Assembly: GCA_000827265.1 (NCBI GenBank)
Contig: KN834762.1
Span: 684,939 to 748,938, forward strand
Direction of reading: 5' to 3'
From: Collybiopsis luxurians FD-317 M1
Taxonomy: Eukaryota > Basidiomycota > Agaricomycetes > Agaricales > Omphalotaceae
DNA length: 64,000 nucleotides
Below, in pieces: positions 63,966 to 64,000 of this stretch. The translations under genes were made by a program, and so were the position numbers. The notes below the pieces were generated by a model, which saw only the letters and a program-made list of their open reading frames with translations, ran no database searches and was not told where the DNA came from. The number at the start of each line of letters is the position of its first letter. Within the stretch, counting starts at the first letter, position 1.

Positions 63966-64000
63966 TTAAACAACCTCAGCCAACTTTTTACGGCCATCTT
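63966..64000 (-). CDS. 3' end of a second 7TM-family gene, cut by the window edge
   Basis: The minus strand reads DGRKKLAEVV-stop, matching DDHEKLTEVV-stop of the gene at 60,837. The adjoining 3' flank (63,870-63,965) is also similar to that of the first gene. A tandem paralog therefore begins here and continues beyond the window. Confidence 0.6.
   Translation of the reverse strand, partial: DGRKKLAEVV

Overview
The window looks like a chromosomal segment of a mushroom-forming basidiomycete (Agaricomycetes). Genes are split by many short introns (about 50-70 bp, GT-AG), intergenic gaps are small, and the families present are typical of that class: DUF6533 membrane proteins, a crinkler-type protein, short single-pass membrane proteins with a PPxY tail, an eqolisin peptidase and a multi-exon P450. 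Exon coordinates were worked out by hand from splice signals. Where exon lengths are quoted, they sum to an intact reading frame.

Layout. (1) 0-28 kb is an accessory, duplication-rich region. It has three paralogous DUF6533 multi-TM genes (3.2-4.7, 20.3-21.8, 23.6-25.2 kb, all +). Two decayed GH3 beta-glucosidase copies lie on the minus strand at 5.6-7.4 and 17.3-18.2 kb. A RING-like fragment, an agaric-specific gene and a 7-bladed WD40 gene follow at 7.8-12.2 kb. A full-length crinkler-like gene (14.4-16.3 kb) sits between two ~0.7 kb direct repeats. (2) 22.5-38.2 kb carries the family I find most interesting: four intact and two broken copies of a short membrane protein with one TM segment, tandem PYTLRPAWP repeats, a coiled coil and a C-terminal PPxY motif. 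An F-box gene with its truncated duplicate, three relics of a Pro/Tyr-rich sequence and a MYND-finger gene are interspersed. (3) 38.2-42 kb is decayed repeat debris. (4) 42-59.1 kb is a conserved core: EOS1-like, inserted G1 peptidase, YPP1/TTC7-like, a nuclear protein with a possible dsRNA-binding region, P450, an intron-containing tRNA-Gly and ATG22. (5) 59.6-64 kb is accessory again: an unknown 198-aa gene, a 10-exon 7TM gene, telomere-like repeats, a fold-back element, and the 3' end of a second 7TM paralog at the edge.

How parts may work together. EOS1-like (glycosylation/ER), YPP1 (plasma-membrane PI4-kinase complex) and ATG22 (vacuolar export) are unrelated housekeeping functions. In the accessory half, a DUF6533 gene and a PPxY membrane gene are duplicated together as one ~3 kb convergent module. 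This raises the untested idea that the two products cooperate at a membrane. Several genes sit between direct repeats of their surroundings (crinkler; G1 peptidase in a split EOS1-YPP1 promoter), so insertion with duplication of flanking DNA looks like a recurring local process.
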